A stretch of 64,000 nucleotides of DNA from Planctomycetota bacterium (GCA_021781415.1 JAJXWW010000163.1:1-64000); one strand, 5' to 3'. Shown: positions 10,174-21,534, numbered from the stretch's first letter. The notes: generated from the letters alone by a model not told the origin. Program-made: numbers and translations.

Positions 10174-11823
10174 ATGGAGAAGATCGACGACGGCCTGAAG
10201 GCTTTGCTCGAATCGGGCAAGGAAAAAGGCTACCTGACTTACAGTCAGGTGAACGACCATTTACCCGATGACGACGCTAATCCCGAAAAAATCGACCGGC
10301 TTCTGATCATGCTGGAAGAGCAAGGCATCGAGTTGATCGACGAGTCGGAGGCCGAGGAACGCGAAGGCGGAGCGCCCGCACTCGACGAGCAAACGCGCGT
10401 CGAGTTGGACGTTAGTTTCCTCGACGAAGGCGACAGCCGGCGCATCGACGATCCCGTGCGCATGTACCTCACGCAGATGGGCGAGATTCCCTTGCTCCGG
10501 CGCGAAGAGGAAATCGCCCTGGCCAAAAAGATCGAAGTGACCCGCAAACGCTTCCGTCGCAAAGTTCTCGAATGCGACGGGGCACTGGTGCAAGTCGTCG
10601 AAACGCTCAAGCGCGTTCATCTGGGCGAGCTTCCGTTCGATCGCACCGTGAAAATCTCGCAGACCGAGAACTTGGAGAAGGACAAGATTCTCCAACGCAT
10701 GCCGCACAACCTGAAAACGCTCGAACGCCTGATCGAACAAAATCAAGAAGACTTCACCAAGGTTCTCGATCCGCGCCTGGACGAGAACGAGCAACGCAAA
10801 GTCCGACGTTCCATCCGCATCCGTCGCCGCAAAGCCGTCACCCTCGTCGAAGAGTTGTCCATCCGCACGCAGAAAGTCCAGCCGTTGATGAAAAAGCTGG
10901 AACAAATGTCGGCGCAGATGAACGAACTCGAACAGAAAATCGAGTCGCTGCACGAGGTTCCCCCCTGTAAGGAGGAACGGGCCAATCTCGAAAAAGAACT
11001 GCACGATTACATGATGTTGACGCTGGAAGAACCGGCCAGCCTCCGCAAGCGCGTCGAGATCGTTCGCAAACGCTTCAACGAATACGAGCAGGCCAAACGC
11101 GATCTGTCCGGCGGCAACTTGCGACTGGTCGTCTCCATCGCCAAAAAGTATCGCAATCGCGGCCTCAGCTTCCTCGATCTCATTCAAGAAGGCAACACCG
11201 GATTGATGCGGGCGGTGGATAAATACGAATATCGCCGAGGCTACAAGTTCTCGACCTATGCGACGTGGTGGATTCGTCAGGCGATCACCCGCGCCATCGC
11301 CGATCAGGCTCGCACCATCCGCATCCCGGTGCATATGATCGAAACGATGTCGAAGCTCCGCAATGTCTCCAAAAAGCTGTTGCAAGAGATGGGCCGCGAG
11401 CCGACCATTGAGGAAACGGCGCGGGCCGCCAACATCAGCGTCGAAGAAACGCGCCGCGTTCTCAAAATCAGCAAGCCGCCCATCAGTCTCGACCGACCCG
11501 TCGGCGAGAGCGAAGACAGCTATTTCGGCGACTTCATTGAGGACGACACCGCCGAGTCGCCCGTGCAGGCCGCCACGCAAGAGATGCTCAAGGACAAGAT
11601 CGATCAGGTGCTGAAAACCCTGACCTATCGAGAACGCGAGATCATCAAACTGCGCTACGGTTTGGGCGACGGCTATACCTATACCCTCGAAGAAGTGGGC
11701 CGTATCTTCAAAGTGACGCGCGAGCGCGTGCGGCAGATCGAGGCCAAAGCCGTCCGCAAGCTGCAACATCCGGTGCGAAGCCGCCATCTCGAGGGCTTCC
11801 TCGACGGCGTTTTGCGCCGCTAA
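10174..11823 (+). CDS. rpoD: Primary RNA polymerase sigma factor
   Basis: Regions 1.1 to 4.2: [82 protein letters not shown]. Confidence 0.97.
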   Translation: MEKIDDGLKALLESGKEKGYLTYSQVNDHLPDDDANPEKIDRLLIMLEEQGIELIDESEAEEREGGAPALDEQTRVELDVSFLDEGDSRRIDDPVRMYLTQMGEIPLLRREEEIALAKKIEVTRKRFRRKVLECDGALVQVVETLKRVHLGELPFDRTVKISQTENLEKDKILQRMPHNLKTLERLIEQNQEDFTKVLDPRLDENEQRKVRRSIRIRRRKAVTLVEELSIRTQKVQPLMKKLEQMSAQMNELEQKIESLHEVPPCKEERANLEKELHDYMMLTLEEPASLRKRVEIVRKRFNEYEQAKRDLSGGNLRLVVSIAKKYRNRGLSFLDLIQEGNTGLMRAVDKYEYRRGYKFSTYATWWIRQAITRAIADQARTIRIPVHMIETMSKLRNVSKKLLQEMGREPTIEETARAANISVEETRRVLKISKPPISLDRPVGESEDSYFGDFIEDDTAESPVQAATQEMLKDKIDQVLKTLTYREREIIKLRYGLGDGYTYTLEEVGRIFKVTRERVRQIEAKAVRKLQHPVRSRHLEGFLDGVLRR

Positions 11824-11838
11824 AGTCGGTAGGCGGTA

Positions 11839-11880
11839 GGCGGTAGGCAGTCGGGAGATGGCTGCCGACTGCCTACCGCC
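11839..11880. repeat. Hairpin, 16-bp perfect stem, between rpoD and the zinc-ribbon gene
   Basis: GGCGGTAGGCAGTCGG / CCGACTGCCTACCGCC with 10-nt loop. No T-run, so terminator versus REP-like element is undecided. Confidence 0.8.
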
Positions 11881-11907
11881 GACTGCCTACTCCCTACTGG
11901 AGGAATC

Positions 11908-12609
11908 ATGTCCGGTCCCGCCGTTGTCTTCCGCGAGATTCATCGACTGCGTCGCTTCGCCCACGAATTGCAGGAACAAATCGACCGTCAACCGCGCCAA
12001 CAAAAAGCGCAGCAAGCCAAAGTGGCGCGACAAGAAGAAATCTATCGGCAAGCGCAAGATACCGTGAAGCATCTCAAAGTCGAGATTCACGGCAAGGAAG
12101 GCACTCTGAAATCGACGCACGGCCAAATCGCCAAATATGAGAGGCAGCTCAACGAAGCGGGAGCGAAGAAAGAGTACGACGCCTTGCAACACGAGATCTC
12201 CGACGCCAAGACGAAGTGTCAACGCTTGGAAGAGGAAATCTTCGCCGGCATGACGGAGATTGAGGAGAAGACGGCGCGACTGCCGGAGTTGGATCAAGCC
12301 GTCAAGCAGGCCAAGGAGGACTACGCGAAGTTCGAGTCCGGCATGACGGAGCGTCTCGCGGGTTTTCGCGCGCAGTTGGCCGAGACGCAGGCCCAATTGC
12401 AAGCCCAAGAAGCGGAGTTGCCCGTCAAACTGCGCGGGCAGTACGAACGCTTCGTCGCCGCCCAAGGACACGACGCGCTGGCGACCGTCCACGGGCAAAC
12501 CTGCGCCGCCTGCTACACCGAAATCACCGCTCAGCAGTACAACGAACTGCAACAGGAATTGTTTGTACTCTGCAAATCGTGCGGGCGCATTCTCTACCTT
12601 CCGGCATGA
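11908..12609 (+). CDS. C4-type zinc-ribbon, coiled-coil protein (DUF164/CT398-like)
   Basis: Long N-terminal coiled coil; C-terminal CAACYTEI...LCKSCGRILYLPA. Confidence 0.85.
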   Translation: MSGPAVVFREIHRLRRFAHELQEQIDRQPRQQKAQQAKVARQEEIYRQAQDTVKHLKVEIHGKEGTLKSTHGQIAKYERQLNEAGAKKEYDALQHEISDAKTKCQRLEEEIFAGMTEIEEKTARLPELDQAVKQAKEDYAKFESGMTERLAGFRAQLAETQAQLQAQEAELPVKLRGQYERFVAAQGHDALATVHGQTCAACYTEITAQQYNELQQELFVLCKSCGRILYLPA

Positions 12610-12645
12610 ACGAGGAACGAGAAGTCCCCTTGCTTCATCCTCGCT

Positions 12646-13386
12646 CTACGGCGACAGATTCGACCTCTGCCGACCGAGGCCGCATACGCGCTCGTAGATC
12701 GGACGAAACCAAGGCGGCATGCAGTCGCCGAAGAAGGATCGGCGCGATTGGCCGATGTGAATCTGATCGAACGGCTCCAGTTGTAAATTGGTCGAAGGAT
12801 CGTTGCGTAAGAGAATGGCGGCGAGATCGACGGTGAAGATCTCCGGCGTTTTGCCGTCGGCGACGTGTGGCCGTATGACTTTAATGTCGCGCGGCGCGGC
12901 CCCCACGCCGATGCCGCCGACGCGATGCAAAAGATCGACGATGGTTTCTGGACCTCGATAGGGAACGGCGCGCTCCGAACCGGCGACCTGGCCGAAGAGA
13001 TAAATGGATTGGCTGTTGTACTCGGCGACATCGACGTGTACGCGCTGCGGCGACACGCCGACGACCGCGGCCACCTCGCGAACCACTTCCGGGATCGTCT
13101 CACCATCCACGCGCGGTCGCCCGGAATTGCCGAGATCGAGCCGACCATCGGCTTCAATCGGCCGTTTGCCGTTGTATTGCGGCACATCGTCGAAAGCGAC
13201 CTGAAGAACGTCGGGACAGCGAACGCGATAGGACGAGTCGAGTTGTTGGATGTGGAGAGACGGCGTAGGCTGGGCAATAACCGCTCGTTCGATCTGGGCG
13301 CGGTCGGTTACGCAACCTCCAGCCGCCGCTAGCAGCGGCGTCAGCAGACCGGCCCAGCGTTTCGACCGGCGTCTCCCACTTTGCAT
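12646..13386 (-). CDS. Polysaccharide export (Wza/SLBB-type) lipoprotein
   Basis: Lipobox LLAAAGGC; YRVRCPDVLQVAFDDVPQYNGKRPIEADGRLDLGNSGRPRVDGETIPEV; VFLFGQVAGS-type SLBB motif. Confidence 0.85.
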   Translation of the reverse strand: MQSGRRRSKRWAGLLTPLLAAAGGCVTDRAQIERAVIAQPTPSLHIQQLDSSYRVRCPDVLQVAFDDVPQYNGKRPIEADGRLDLGNSGRPRVDGETIPEVVREVAAVVGVSPQRVHVDVAEYNSQSIYLFGQVAGSERAVPYRGPETIVDLLHRVGGIGVGAAPRDIKVIRPHVADGKTPEIFTVDLAAILLRNDPSTNLQLEPFDQIHIGQSRRSFFGDCMPPWFRPIYERVCGLGRQRSNLSP

Positions 13387-13493
13387 AATCCGCCATCCGC
13401 TCTTTGCGATGTTGGCGATGTCACTTCCTCTTATCTTCGGCAAGGTCGAGCCGCAGCCTTGAGAATCTTCCCGCTCCACCTCGTCCGCACGGA

Positions 13494-14975
13494 TCATTTC
13501 ACCTCGCGGAACGTGCGGAAGCGGGCATAGGGTTCCTGCCACGCATCCGCTTGGCGCGGCTCGAATGTACGCACCTCGAAGGACCGGCGCACCACCTCGC
13601 GCGCCTCGGCCAGCGAGCCGAGAACTCCGACTCCAAGCGCCTGCACCAACACGTTGCCAATGGCCGTGGCCTCGACTGGCCCGGCCACGACCGGACGATG
13701 GCAGGCATCGGCGGTGAACTGATTGAGCAATGCGTTCTGACAGCCGCCGCCGACAATGTGAATGACCTCGACCCGTTGGCCCGACAGCGCCTCCAAGCGT
13801 TCGAGAACCCAGCGATAGCAGAGCGCCAAACTCTCCAATGCGCAGCGCACCGTGCCGCCGACGCCGTCCGGGGCCGGTTGTCCGGTGCGGCGGCAATAGT
13901 CGGCCAGCGCCGCGGGCATGTTCGCCGGAAGAATGAACGACGGATCGTTGGGATTCACCAAAGAGGCGAAAGGCGTCGCCGTCTCCGCGAGACGCATCAA
14001 CTCGTCGTAGCCGTGGCTGGTTCCGGCGCGCTCCCAGGCTCGGCGGCACTCCTGCACCAACCATAACCCCATGATGTTTTTCAAAAAGCGCGTCGTGCCC
14101 GCCACGCCGCCCTCGTTGGTGAAATTCGCCTCCCGCGCCGCCTCGCCGACGAGCGGTTGCGGCAATTCGACCCCCATCAACGACCAGGTTCCGGAACTAA
14201 TGTAGGCCCACGAGCGCGCCGACGCCGGCACCGCAACCACCGCCGACGCCGTGTCGTGCGACGCCGGCGCGATCGCGGGAGCGGCGTTGATTCCCGTGTC
14301 GCGCAGCACCGACGGACGCAGCGGCCCCAGAACCGTCCCCGGTTGCACCAGCGTGCCGAGTATCTTCGCCGGCAGACCCAACGATTGGATCAATTCGTGA
14401 GCGTAGGTTCTCGCGTGGGGATCGAGCATCTGGCTGGTGCTGGCGTCGGTGTATTCGTTGACCTTGATGCCCGTGAGCCAGTAGTGGAATAGATCGGGCA
14501 TGAACAGCAGCGTCTCGGCCGCGTCCAACAGCGGCGAGCGGTCGCGCCGCATGGCCAACAGCTGGAATAGCGTGTTGAAACGCATGAACTGAATGCCGGT
14601 GCGGCGAAAAATCTCGTCGCGCGGCACGCGGGCGAACGCCTCCTCCATGACCCCCTCGGTGTGCGGATCGCGATAGTGACGAGGGTTGCCCAAGAGCGCG
14701 CCATCGCGGCCCAGCAGCGCGAAATCGACGCCCCAAGTATCGACCCCCACTCCGTCGAGCGCGCCGTGTTTGGCCGCGCACAAACGCAGCGATTGCAGCA
14801 TTTCATTGTGCAAATGCAACACGTCCCAGTGCAGCGCGTCCAGTGTCGGCACCGCTCCGTTCGAGAAACGATGCAGCACTTCGAGCCGCAAGCGCGCGCC
14901 GTCGAACGAACCGAGAATCCCTCGGCCGCTTTCGGCACCGAGATCGAAAGCGAGAAATTGCTTGGCGTTTGGCAT
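13494..14975 (-). CDS. rhaB: Rhamnulokinase (FGGY family)
   Basis: FLAFDLGAESGRGILGSFDGARLRLEVLHRFSNGAV; GVDTWGVDFALLGRDG; HIVGGGCQNALLNQFTADACHRPV. Confidence 0.92.
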   Translation of the reverse strand: MPNAKQFLAFDLGAESGRGILGSFDGARLRLEVLHRFSNGAVPTLDALHWDVLHLHNEMLQSLRLCAAKHGALDGVGVDTWGVDFALLGRDGALLGNPRHYRDPHTEGVMEEAFARVPRDEIFRRTGIQFMRFNTLFQLLAMRRDRSPLLDAAETLLFMPDLFHYWLTGIKVNEYTDASTSQMLDPHARTYAHELIQSLGLPAKILGTLVQPGTVLGPLRPSVLRDTGINAAPAIAPASHDTASAVVAVPASARSWAYISSGTWSLMGVELPQPLVGEAAREANFTNEGGVAGTTRFLKNIMGLWLVQECRRAWERAGTSHGYDELMRLAETATPFASLVNPNDPSFILPANMPAALADYCRRTGQPAPDGVGGTVRCALESLALCYRWVLERLEALSGQRVEVIHIVGGGCQNALLNQFTADACHRPVVAGPVEATAIGNVLVQALGVGVLGSLAEAREVVRRSFEVRTFEPRQADAWQEPYARFRTFREVK

Positions 14976-15065
14976 GGTCCAACCCCACGGAACACGATGA
15001 CACGAATACGCGGCGATGATACACTGTCTATTTGATATTTAATCGAGGTATCTCCGGGGATAGAC

Positions 15066-16058
15066 ATGACCAGGCAATTCGTGCAACAGTTGGCCGACGG
15101 CGATTCCGTCGAGGAGATCTACCTCGTCGTCGACAAACAGGTTCGAGCCAATCGCAACGGCAACACCTATCTGCAACTCGATCTGCGCGATCGCGGCGGT
15201 TCCATCAACGCCCGCCTGTGGAACGCTCCCGATTCGTTGGTACATACCTTCGAGACGGGCGATTTTCTCCACGTCAAGGGGAAGGTGCAACTCTTCCAAG
15301 GCGCGCTGCAGATGATCCTCTCGCAACTCGACCGCGTGGAAACCGAGAAAGTCGAGCTGGCCGACTTCCTCCCGCACACCGAACACGACATCGGCAAACT
15401 GTACGAACGCCTCTGTTCGCTGTTGCGCAAGCTCGACGATCCCCACCTGCGGGCTTTGGCCGAATGCTTCTTAATGGATCGCGATCTCATGGCCGACTTC
15501 TGCAAAGCGCCGGCCGGAGTGCGCAACCACCACGCCTACCTCGGCGGATTGCTCGAACACGTCGTCGCCCTGATGGAGTCCGCCGACCGCATCGCGCCGC
15601 TGTACCCCGAACTGAACCGCGATCTACTGATGGTGGGCATATTCCTCCACGACATCGGCAAAGTGCGCGAACTAAGCTACGACCGCGCCTTCACCTACAC
15701 CGACGAAGGGCAATTGATCGGCCATCTCGTTCTCGGCGTCGAGATGCTCGGCGAACAGGTGCGGCGCGTGCCGGACTTGACGGGCGAGCCGTTTCCGACC
15801 GAGTTGCTGCTGCGGCTGAAACATCTGATCGTCAGCCATCACGGTGCGCTCGAGTTCGGCAGCCCAACCCTGCCGATGACTCCGGAGGCGATTGCCCTGC
15901 ACTATTTGGACAATCTCGATGCCAAAATACACAGTTTCACCCGCGACATCCGCGAAGACCGTGGCCCGTCAGCGTGGACTCCTTACAGCCAGGCGACGCA
16001 ACGCCGCTTGTTCAAAGGCAGCCGATCGTCGTCTCCTTCGATGGTGGAGGACGAATAA
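15066..16058 (+). CDS. OB-fold plus HD-domain 3'-5' exoribonuclease, YhaM-like
   Basis: N-terminal OB fold followed by HHAYLGGLLEHVVALMESADRI...GIFLHDIGKVREL. Confidence 0.88.
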   Translation: MTRQFVQQLADGDSVEEIYLVVDKQVRANRNGNTYLQLDLRDRGGSINARLWNAPDSLVHTFETGDFLHVKGKVQLFQGALQMILSQLDRVETEKVELADFLPHTEHDIGKLYERLCSLLRKLDDPHLRALAECFLMDRDLMADFCKAPAGVRNHHAYLGGLLEHVVALMESADRIAPLYPELNRDLLMVGIFLHDIGKVRELSYDRAFTYTDEGQLIGHLVLGVEMLGEQVRRVPDLTGEPFPTELLLRLKHLIVSHHGALEFGSPTLPMTPEAIALHYLDNLDAKIHSFTRDIREDRGPSAWTPYSQATQRRLFKGSRSSSPSMVEDE

Positions 16059-16070
16059 TCGCCCGCTCGG

Positions 16071-16325
16071 CTAGACCGGCGGACGGCGCGTGCGAAACCA
16101 GCGTAGGATTAAGAGCAAAAGAATCGCTCCCACCGTGGCCGACAACAGCGAGCCGACCAAACCGCCGTGATAGACGCCCATCTCGCTGAACAGAAATCCG
16201 CCGATCATCGCGCCGACCATGCCGACGATGAGATCGCCGAGCAGACCGAAGCCGCTGCCTTTGACGATCTGCCCCGCCAACCAGCCCGCGCAGAGTCCAA
16301 TGAGTAGGAACCAAAGAATGCTCAT
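16071..16325 (-). CDS. GlsB/YeaQ/YmgE-family stress-response membrane protein
   Basis: 84 aa, Gly-rich three-TM pattern MSILWFLLIGLCAGWLAGQIVKGSGFGLLGDLIVGMVGAMIGGFLF. Confidence 0.92.
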   Translation of the reverse strand: MSILWFLLIGLCAGWLAGQIVKGSGFGLLGDLIVGMVGAMIGGFLFSEMGVYHGGLVGSLLSATVGAILLLLILRWFRTRRPPV

Positions 16326-16422
16326 GGTCGTGTTCTCCTTCCGGGGGTAAACCGCGGCGCGCCAGCGGAGCGCGCTCGATGCGCCGACGCCCTCCGCCGG
16401 CGCGCCGCGGCTAAGCGAAACT

Positions 16423-18273
16423 TTACGCCTCCCACACGTCGCGCCATTTGACCACGCCCTTTTCCGGCAGAATGCGGCGGCGGCAGGTCGTGTTCTCGCG
16501 CTGCGGCAGGCCGCCCTCGGCGCGGAAGACGACGAACTTGTAGGCGACGGCTTGACCGGCTCGTTTGTCCAGCATCACTTCGCCGAACCAGGTGTTCGGA
16601 TTGACGCACTCCAAACGCACGGCGCGCGCGACATCCCAATCGCCCAGTTCGGGACAATCGCCGATCAACCCAACCCAGTCGCCCGGCTTGGTGGGAGCGG
16701 CGTTCAACTGCACGCGCGCCAGCAGCTTGCCGGTCAAGGGCTTGCCCTCGACAGCGAAGACGCGCGCCGACTTGGCCGGAACCGTCAATGCCGCCGTCTT
16801 GCCGTTGGCGACCTGCAACTCGGCTTTGCTGAGCAAACAGCGATACGTTCCGTCGGGCATCTCGGCGTCCATCTCCGGCAGCGTCGTTTCTCCGCCGCGA
16901 TTGAGCGCCACCAACACGCGGTAATCGCGATACACGCGCGCGAACACATATACGTCGGGGCTGAGGAACTTGACGGCTTGACGGCCGAAACGAACGGCGG
17001 CATTGCGGCGGCGCAGGTCCGACAGCGTTTTCATATCGCGGACTATGGGACTCGATGTATCCCATTTGTCCATCATGGGGCGGTTGTACGGATCGTTGCC
17101 CCCTTCGGTATCGTTGTGCAAATACTGTTCCGTGCCGTAGAAGAGGCAGGGGATGCCTCGGCAGGTCATAATCAGGTCCACGGCCAGACGCAGAATGTCA
17201 CCGTCGCCGTTGAGCGTCTGAAAGCGCGGCATGTCGTGATTGTCGATGAACGTCACCAGTTCGGTCGCGCCGCGATAGCGGTCGTCGAGACGAAACACCT
17301 CGTCGATCACCTCGAAGCCGCGCGGATCGCCGTGCCCCAACCCCTGGCGAATGGCCGTGCTGAGGCCGAAATCGAGCAGCGACATGCCCGATAGATTGGC
17401 GAACTCGACGGAGCGCGGATCGTTGGGATTGTTGTAAATCCATTCGCCGAAAATGAACGTCTCCGGCTTGTGTCCCGTCATGTCGCCGGTGAACTCTTGC
17501 CAGAACCACAGCGGCATGTGCTTGACGGTATCGACGCGCAGGGCGTCTACCCCCTTGTCGAGCCAGCCGGCGATGGCCGACTTGATGTATTTGCGATATT
17601 TCGGATTGTTTTCGTTAAAAGTAGCCAAGCCGGCCAGTTCGCAGTTCTGCACCTGCCATTCGTCGTTCCAATCGTGGACTTCGCCGTAGTGGTGGTACCA
17701 GTGGTCCTTGTCGTCGTTGAAGTCGGCGACGAGTTTGCCATCGTCGAACAGTTGGCCTTTGACGCCACCCGCGTCCGGCGAACTGTGATTGCACACGATG
17801 TCGAGAATCAGCTTCATGCCGCGCCGGTGCATCTCGGCCACCAGCTTATCGAAAACGGTATCGTTGCGCGAGAAGACGCTCGCTTCCTCGGCAGACCCGA
17901 CGAAGCGAGGATTGATGCGTTTGAAATCTTTGGTCCAATAGCCGTGAATGGGGGCGGCTTCCCACGCCATACGCTCGATCTGCTCGAACAAGGGCGTCAG
18001 CCAGATCGCCGTCACCCCGCACGCTTGCAAATAGTCGAGCTTGTCGAGAACGCCTTGCAGATCGCCGCCCCAATACTTGCCCCAATCGGTTCGCGTGGGG
18101 TCGTGCAGATGCGGATCGGGTCCGGCGCTGTTGTTCGGATCGCCGTCGTGGAAGCGATCCACCATGAGAAAGTAAATCGTCTCGCCGCGAAACTCGATGT
18201 CCGAGACTTGCAGTGGAGCAACTTCCTCATCACTGGGAACGGCCGCAAGCTCGGCTGGGACGGGATCGGCCAT
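16423..18273 (-). CDS. GH13 alpha-amylase family protein with C-terminal CBM20-like domain
   Basis: IYFLMVDRFHDGDPNN; LILDIVCNHSSPD; ALRVDTVKHMP; VTFIDNHDMPRF; C-terminal WVGLIGDCPELGDWDVARAVRLE. No obvious signal peptide. Confidence 0.93.
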   Translation of the reverse strand: MADPVPAELAAVPSDEEVAPLQVSDIEFRGETIYFLMVDRFHDGDPNNSAGPDPHLHDPTRTDWGKYWGGDLQGVLDKLDYLQACGVTAIWLTPLFEQIERMAWEAAPIHGYWTKDFKRINPRFVGSAEEASVFSRNDTVFDKLVAEMHRRGMKLILDIVCNHSSPDAGGVKGQLFDDGKLVADFNDDKDHWYHHYGEVHDWNDEWQVQNCELAGLATFNENNPKYRKYIKSAIAGWLDKGVDALRVDTVKHMPLWFWQEFTGDMTGHKPETFIFGEWIYNNPNDPRSVEFANLSGMSLLDFGLSTAIRQGLGHGDPRGFEVIDEVFRLDDRYRGATELVTFIDNHDMPRFQTLNGDGDILRLAVDLIMTCRGIPCLFYGTEQYLHNDTEGGNDPYNRPMMDKWDTSSPIVRDMKTLSDLRRRNAAVRFGRQAVKFLSPDVYVFARVYRDYRVLVALNRGGETTLPEMDAEMPDGTYRCLLSKAELQVANGKTAALTVPAKSARVFAVEGKPLTGKLLARVQLNAAPTKPGDWVGLIGDCPELGDWDVARAVRLECVNPNTWFGEVMLDKRAGQAVAYKFVVFRAEGGLPQRENTTCRRRILPEKGVVKWRDVWEA

Positions 18274-18558
18274 AATTCGGATTCTCCATGGGCGGGAAAG
18301 ATATCAACATTGCTTATTATTAGACGCGGTACCAACGGGCGGCAACTCTTGGCGAGCGAACGAGGAACGCGGGGAGGTGTTTCACGATGCGTCCGACACT
18401 GCGGAACGTCCCATCGTGTCGGCTTGAGAAGGCGATACGCGGTCGGAAAAATCGTTGATGTTCGCTTGTGACTCGTTTATAGTCGAGAAAGTCGGTGTCC
18501 ATCGAATGAGGGTACGCCGCACATCGCTCGCATTCGCCCGTCCACGAGGAGTCGATTC

Positions 18559-19209
18559 ATGTCGCGGTTCGCAGTCCTATTCGGAACGTGTCTTCTCGGT
18601 ACGGCCCTGGCGATGGCCGCTCCCGCGCCGAAAAAACTGACAATCTCGCCTCTCGATCTTCAACCGAAAGCCAACCGCAAACTTGCCGACAGTCTTCACG
18701 ACTACAAAGATGCCAAGAATGATCTCGCCGGATTGAAGAAAGGCAAGCACAGCTTCAATGGCATCTCGTTCGAGGTCGGCGACAAGCTCATCGAACTCGG
18801 CAGCAAGAAAGTCGCGGATAGCCCGGAAAAGGTCGAAGGCATCGCCGTGGGACGGATGGTCGAGAAAATTCACTTTTTGCACTCCACGGGCTATAAGGAG
18901 AGCGCCGAGGAAGTCGTCGGCAAGTACGTCATCCACTATGAGATAGGAGGCAATGAGGAAATCGACATCGTATACGGCAAGGATGTATACGACTGGTGGA
19001 CCGAGGCTTGCACGCCGAACGTGACGCGCGGCAAAATGGTTTGGGAGGGAAAAAACGAGGCCACGACGCGCTTCAATACCACGACACAATTATTCCTGAT
19101 GTCGTGGACCAACCCCCATCCGCGCAGGAAGGTGACGCAGATCGATTTCGTTTCGTCGCAGACCGATTCGGCCCCCTTCTGCGTGGCCATCACGGTCGAG
19201 GCGAAGTGA
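18559..19209 (+). CDS. Secreted hypothetical protein
   Basis: 216 aa with signal peptide MSRFAVLFGTCLLGTALAMAAPAPKK. Confidence 0.8.
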   Translation: MSRFAVLFGTCLLGTALAMAAPAPKKLTISPLDLQPKANRKLADSLHDYKDAKNDLAGLKKGKHSFNGISFEVGDKLIELGSKKVADSPEKVEGIAVGRMVEKIHFLHSTGYKESAEEVVGKYVIHYEIGGNEEIDIVYGKDVYDWWTEACTPNVTRGKMVWEGKNEATTRFNTTTQLFLMSWTNPHPRRKVTQIDFVSSQTDSAPFCVAITVEAK

Positions 19210-19343
19210 TTTTCGTCTCGTGCAATCGCGTTCCGCGCGGCAACGAACGCTTGACTTCCCTGGGGTTGCGACTGCTATGATGGCGACGCCGATCGGGTTC
19301 GATGCTCGACGGAGACCTCGCTGTCGCAACCCCAAGGGAACCG

Positions 19344-21518
19344 ATGCCCTCTCTGGAAGATCAGATACTGTCGGCCATCGCGCGCCGGAGTTATGAGCCG
19401 CTCAAACCGAAAGCCTTGGCCCGCAAGCTCGGCGTGACCGCGCCGCAATACGCCGACTTTCGCCGCGCCTTGCAGAGCCTCCATCGAGACGGCCGCATCG
19501 AGATGGGTAAGAATCACACCATCAAGCCCAAGCAGCCGCACGGAACCATTACGGGAACCTATCGCCGCACCAGCAGCGGATTGGGATTCGTTCGTCCTCA
19601 TCTCATCGAAGGCCAATCCGGAGCGGAAATTCGCATCAAAGAGGACCGTTCGCTCGATGCCGCCACCGGCGATAGCGTCTTGGTACATCTGTTGCGCAAG
19701 TCCAATCGCCCCGACCAACTGGCATCCGGCGAGATTGTCCGCATTCTGGAACGGGCGACGAATCAATTCGTCGGCACCTATTTCGAGCGCGATGGGCAGG
19801 GATTGGTGCGGGTCGATGGAACCGTCTTCAGCCATAGCATCTACGTTGGCGATCCCGGCGCGAAAGGCGCGAGGCCGGACGACAAGGTCGTTTTCGAGAT
19901 GCTGCGCTTTCCCACGCCGGAGGATCGTGGCGAAGGCGTCATCACCGAGATTCTCGGCCCGCGCGGCCAGCCCGGCGTCGATACGCTGTCGATTATCCGA
20001 GCGTTCGGCTTGCCCGATGCCTTCGCCGAAGATGCCTTGGAAGAGGCGCGCGCCGCCGCCGCTGCCTTCGAGCGTTCTCACGCGGAGCATGGGACCGAGA
20101 ATCTTGCAGGCCGCGAAGATTTTACCAACGATGTCGTCGTTACCATCGATCCCGCCGAGGCGCGCGATTTCGACGACGCCGTGTCCGTGACGCGCGACGA
20201 GGAGACGGGCCATTGGCAACTGACCGTCCACATTGCCGACGTGAACCACTTCGCCCCGCCCGGCGGAGCGCTCGACCGCGAGGCCCGTCGCCGTGCCACC
20301 AGCATCTATCTGCCGCAGCGGGTCATCCCGATGTTTCCGGAGATCATTTCCAACAGCCTCGCCAGTCTGCAACAAGACCGGCTGCGCTACGTCAAAAGCG
20401 TCGTCATCGACTTCGCGCCGGAAGGCCAGAAAACCGGCGTCCGCATCGCCAACGGAGCGATTCGCGTGGCGCGCCGATTCACTTACGAACAGGTTCTCGA
20501 ACGGCTGCATTCGGCGAGCGCCACCGAACCGGAGATACACGATCTGTTATTCCGCATGCGCGATCTGGCCAAGATCCTCCGCAAACGTCGCCTGCGCCGC
20601 GGCGCTTTGGAATTGAACGTGCCGGAGGCCGAGTTGGAGTACAACGAAAAGGGAGAGGTGGTCGGCGCGCACTTTCGCAAACACGACATCAGCCATCAGA
20701 TCGTCGAGGAGTTCATGTTGGCCGCCAACGAAGCGGTGGCCGAGCAGCTTTCGAGCTTGCACGTCGCCTTCCTGCGCCGCGTGCATCCCGACCCCGATCC
20801 GAAGAAGCTCTCCGCGTTCGCCGAGTTCGCCCGTAGTCTCGGCTACAAGATGCCGACCGACTTCGACCGTTTCGCGCTGCAGCGCATCCTCGATAAGTCG
20901 GCGGATCGTCCGGAGGTGTACGCCGTGCATTATGCCCTTTTGCGCTCTCTCAAGCAGGCGGTTTATAGCCCCGCGGAGGAAGGCCATTATGCACTGGCCA
21001 GCAAGGACTATTGCCATTTCACCTCGCCGATTCGCCGTTATCCCGATTTGACCGTGCATCGCCTGCTCGACCGTTGGCTGCGCTCTGGCCGTTGCGGCAG
21101 CGATGAAGCGGAGCTAATCGGTCTGGGCGACCATTGCAGCAAGATGGAACGCCGGGCCGACATGGCCGAACGCGAACTCATCAAACTCAAACTGTTGACG
21201 TATCTGAGCGCGCGCGTGGGGCAGGAGTTGGAAGCAATCGTGACCGGCGTGGCGGATTACGGCTTCTTCGCTCAGGCCGAGCAGTGGCCTGTCGAAGGCA
21301 TGGTTCACATCAGCACGCTGACCGACGATTATTACTACTATGAAGAGGCCAATCACAGTTTAATCGGCCGCCGCTCCAAGAAACGCTATCGCCTCGGCGA
21401 CAAAGTACGCGTCGTCGTCGCCCGCGTCGATGTCCAGCGCCGCCAACTCGACTTCCGCCTCGCCCCAACCGAAGCCGCGGAGAGTAAGCGAAAGAAAGGG
21501 AAAAAGAAGCAGAGCTAA
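19344..21518 (+). CDS. rnr: Ribonuclease R
   Basis: VVVTIDPAEARDFDDAVSVTRDEETGHWQLTVHIADVNHFA; YCHFTSPIRRYPDLTVHRLL; C-terminal S1 domain. Confidence 0.96.
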   Translation: MPSLEDQILSAIARRSYEPLKPKALARKLGVTAPQYADFRRALQSLHRDGRIEMGKNHTIKPKQPHGTITGTYRRTSSGLGFVRPHLIEGQSGAEIRIKEDRSLDAATGDSVLVHLLRKSNRPDQLASGEIVRILERATNQFVGTYFERDGQGLVRVDGTVFSHSIYVGDPGAKGARPDDKVVFEMLRFPTPEDRGEGVITEILGPRGQPGVDTLSIIRAFGLPDAFAEDALEEARAAAAAFERSHAEHGTENLAGREDFTNDVVVTIDPAEARDFDDAVSVTRDEETGHWQLTVHIADVNHFAPPGGALDREARRRATSIYLPQRVIPMFPEIISNSLASLQQDRLRYVKSVVIDFAPEGQKTGVRIANGAIRVARRFTYEQVLERLHSASATEPEIHDLLFRMRDLAKILRKRRLRRGALELNVPEAELEYNEKGEVVGAHFRKHDISHQIVEEFMLAANEAVAEQLSSLHVAFLRRVHPDPDPKKLSAFAEFARSLGYKMPTDFDRFALQRILDKSADRPEVYAVHYALLRSLKQAVYSPAEEGHYALASKDYCHFTSPIRRYPDLTVHRLLDRWLRSGRCGSDEAELIGLGDHCSKMERRADMAERELIKLKLLTYLSARVGQELEAIVTGVADYGFFAQAEQWPVEGMVHISTLTDDYYYYEEANHSLIGRRSKKRYRLGDKVRVVVARVDVQRRQLDFRLAPTEAAESKRKKGKKKQS

Positions 21519-21534
21519 TCGACCCGCAACGGCG

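Noticed and set aside
10261-11787. 508-aa minus-strand ORF opposite rpoD
   Set aside because: Shadow ORF; Leu/His/Phe-rich composition typical of antisense high-GC frames.
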